5,734 bases of DNA from Acidimicrobiia bacterium (GTDB lineage: Bacteria > Actinomycetota > Acidimicrobiia > IMCC26256), in NCBI GenBank assembly GCA_023262065.1, contig JALRDW010000283.1, positions 1-5,734 on the forward strand, given 5' to 3'. Shown in pieces: positions 5,702 to 5,734 of the stretch. The notes beneath the pieces are model-generated. The model made no database searches, was not told the DNA's origin, and worked only from the letters and a program-made list of their open reading frames with translations. How positions within the stretch are numbered: the stretch's first letter is position 1; each line of letters opens with the position of its first letter. A program made the translations under genes and the position numbers.

Positions 5702-5734
5702 CGACGACGTCCAGAAGTGGGGCGGCAGCTACGT
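5601..5734 (+). CDS. Internal fragment of another protein, possibly a TAXI-type periplasmic binding protein
   Basis: The plus-strand frame beginning with GCG at 5601 reads AKKPKIRLAINRPDNPQ, then TTIGGPYEVMKAFGFTIDD and VQKWGGSY, open to the window edge (44 codons). Codon third positions are mostly G or C with sensible residues. The pattern of a KKPxxRLAIN strand, a helix ending in a x-AFGFTIDDV turn, then a WGG segment resembles the second half of TAXI/NMT1-like substrate-binding subunits of TRAP-type transporters, where a similar YGITxDDxxxWGG stretch occurs. Neither end is present: the upstream part is replaced by LLM sequence at about 5600, and the ATG at 5574 belongs to that antisense region. 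If the reading is right, this piece comes from a secreted solute-binding protein of another locus. The family assignment is tentative; that it codes on the plus strand is more secure. Confidence 0.45.

Overview
The window is GC-rich (about 68% where I counted it), densely packed, and rich in GTG starts and GTGA stop/start overlaps. It encodes a likely F420-dependent luciferase-like oxidoreductase and a subfamily-I haloalkane dehalogenase. Together these suggest an actinobacterium, possibly an uncultured Acidimicrobiia-type lineage known from metagenomes. That placement is inference; there is no rRNA or other marker gene here.

Layout. (1) Minus strand, 2015 down to 1: a compact operon transcribed leftwards. 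It encodes a two-domain DUF1330-like dimeric alpha/beta-barrel protein, a complete haloalkane dehalogenase (GTG start, 2 bp after the previous stop), and the first 131 residues of a metallo-beta-lactamase-fold hydrolase cut by the left edge. (2) 2016-2210: a 195 bp divergent intergenic region. It holds a 29 bp near-perfect palindrome (2063-2091) and a symmetric GGGAAC-N17-CGTT element (2109-2140) that reads as an ECF-sigma-type promoter on both strands. (3) Plus strand, 2211-3460: a DsbB/BdbC-like membrane disulfide oxidoreductase, overlapped by a membrane-anchored thioredoxin-fold protein with a CPHC active site. This looks like an extracytoplasmic disulfide-forming pair. (4) Minus strand, 5701 down to 3483, convergent with (3): an LLM-class oxidoreductase followed, through a GTGA overlap, by an FAD-dependent oxidoreductase of the fumarate reductase / 3-ketosteroid dehydrogenase superfamily.

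The last ~130 bp do not belong to the same gene. Family-like sequence of the LLM protein stops abruptly at about 5600. From there to the end, the plus strand reads as a convincing internal fragment of a different protein, resembling a TAXI-type periplasmic binding protein. The right end is therefore a junction, most simply an assembly chimera, otherwise a rearrangement that removed the 5' end of the LLM gene. The first ~33 residues of the longest minus-strand frame should not be trusted.

How the genes may work together: the left operon looks catabolic (hydrolytic dehalogenation plus a small alpha/beta-barrel protein and an MBL hydrolase). The centre handles disulfide formation outside the cytoplasm. 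The right pair looks like flavin- and F420-linked redox chemistry on a hydrophobic substrate. The best candidates for something undescribed are the shared symmetric control region and the association of the tandem DUF1330-like protein with the dehalogenase. I saw no CRISPR array, tRNA, rRNA, insertion sequence or convincing terminator.
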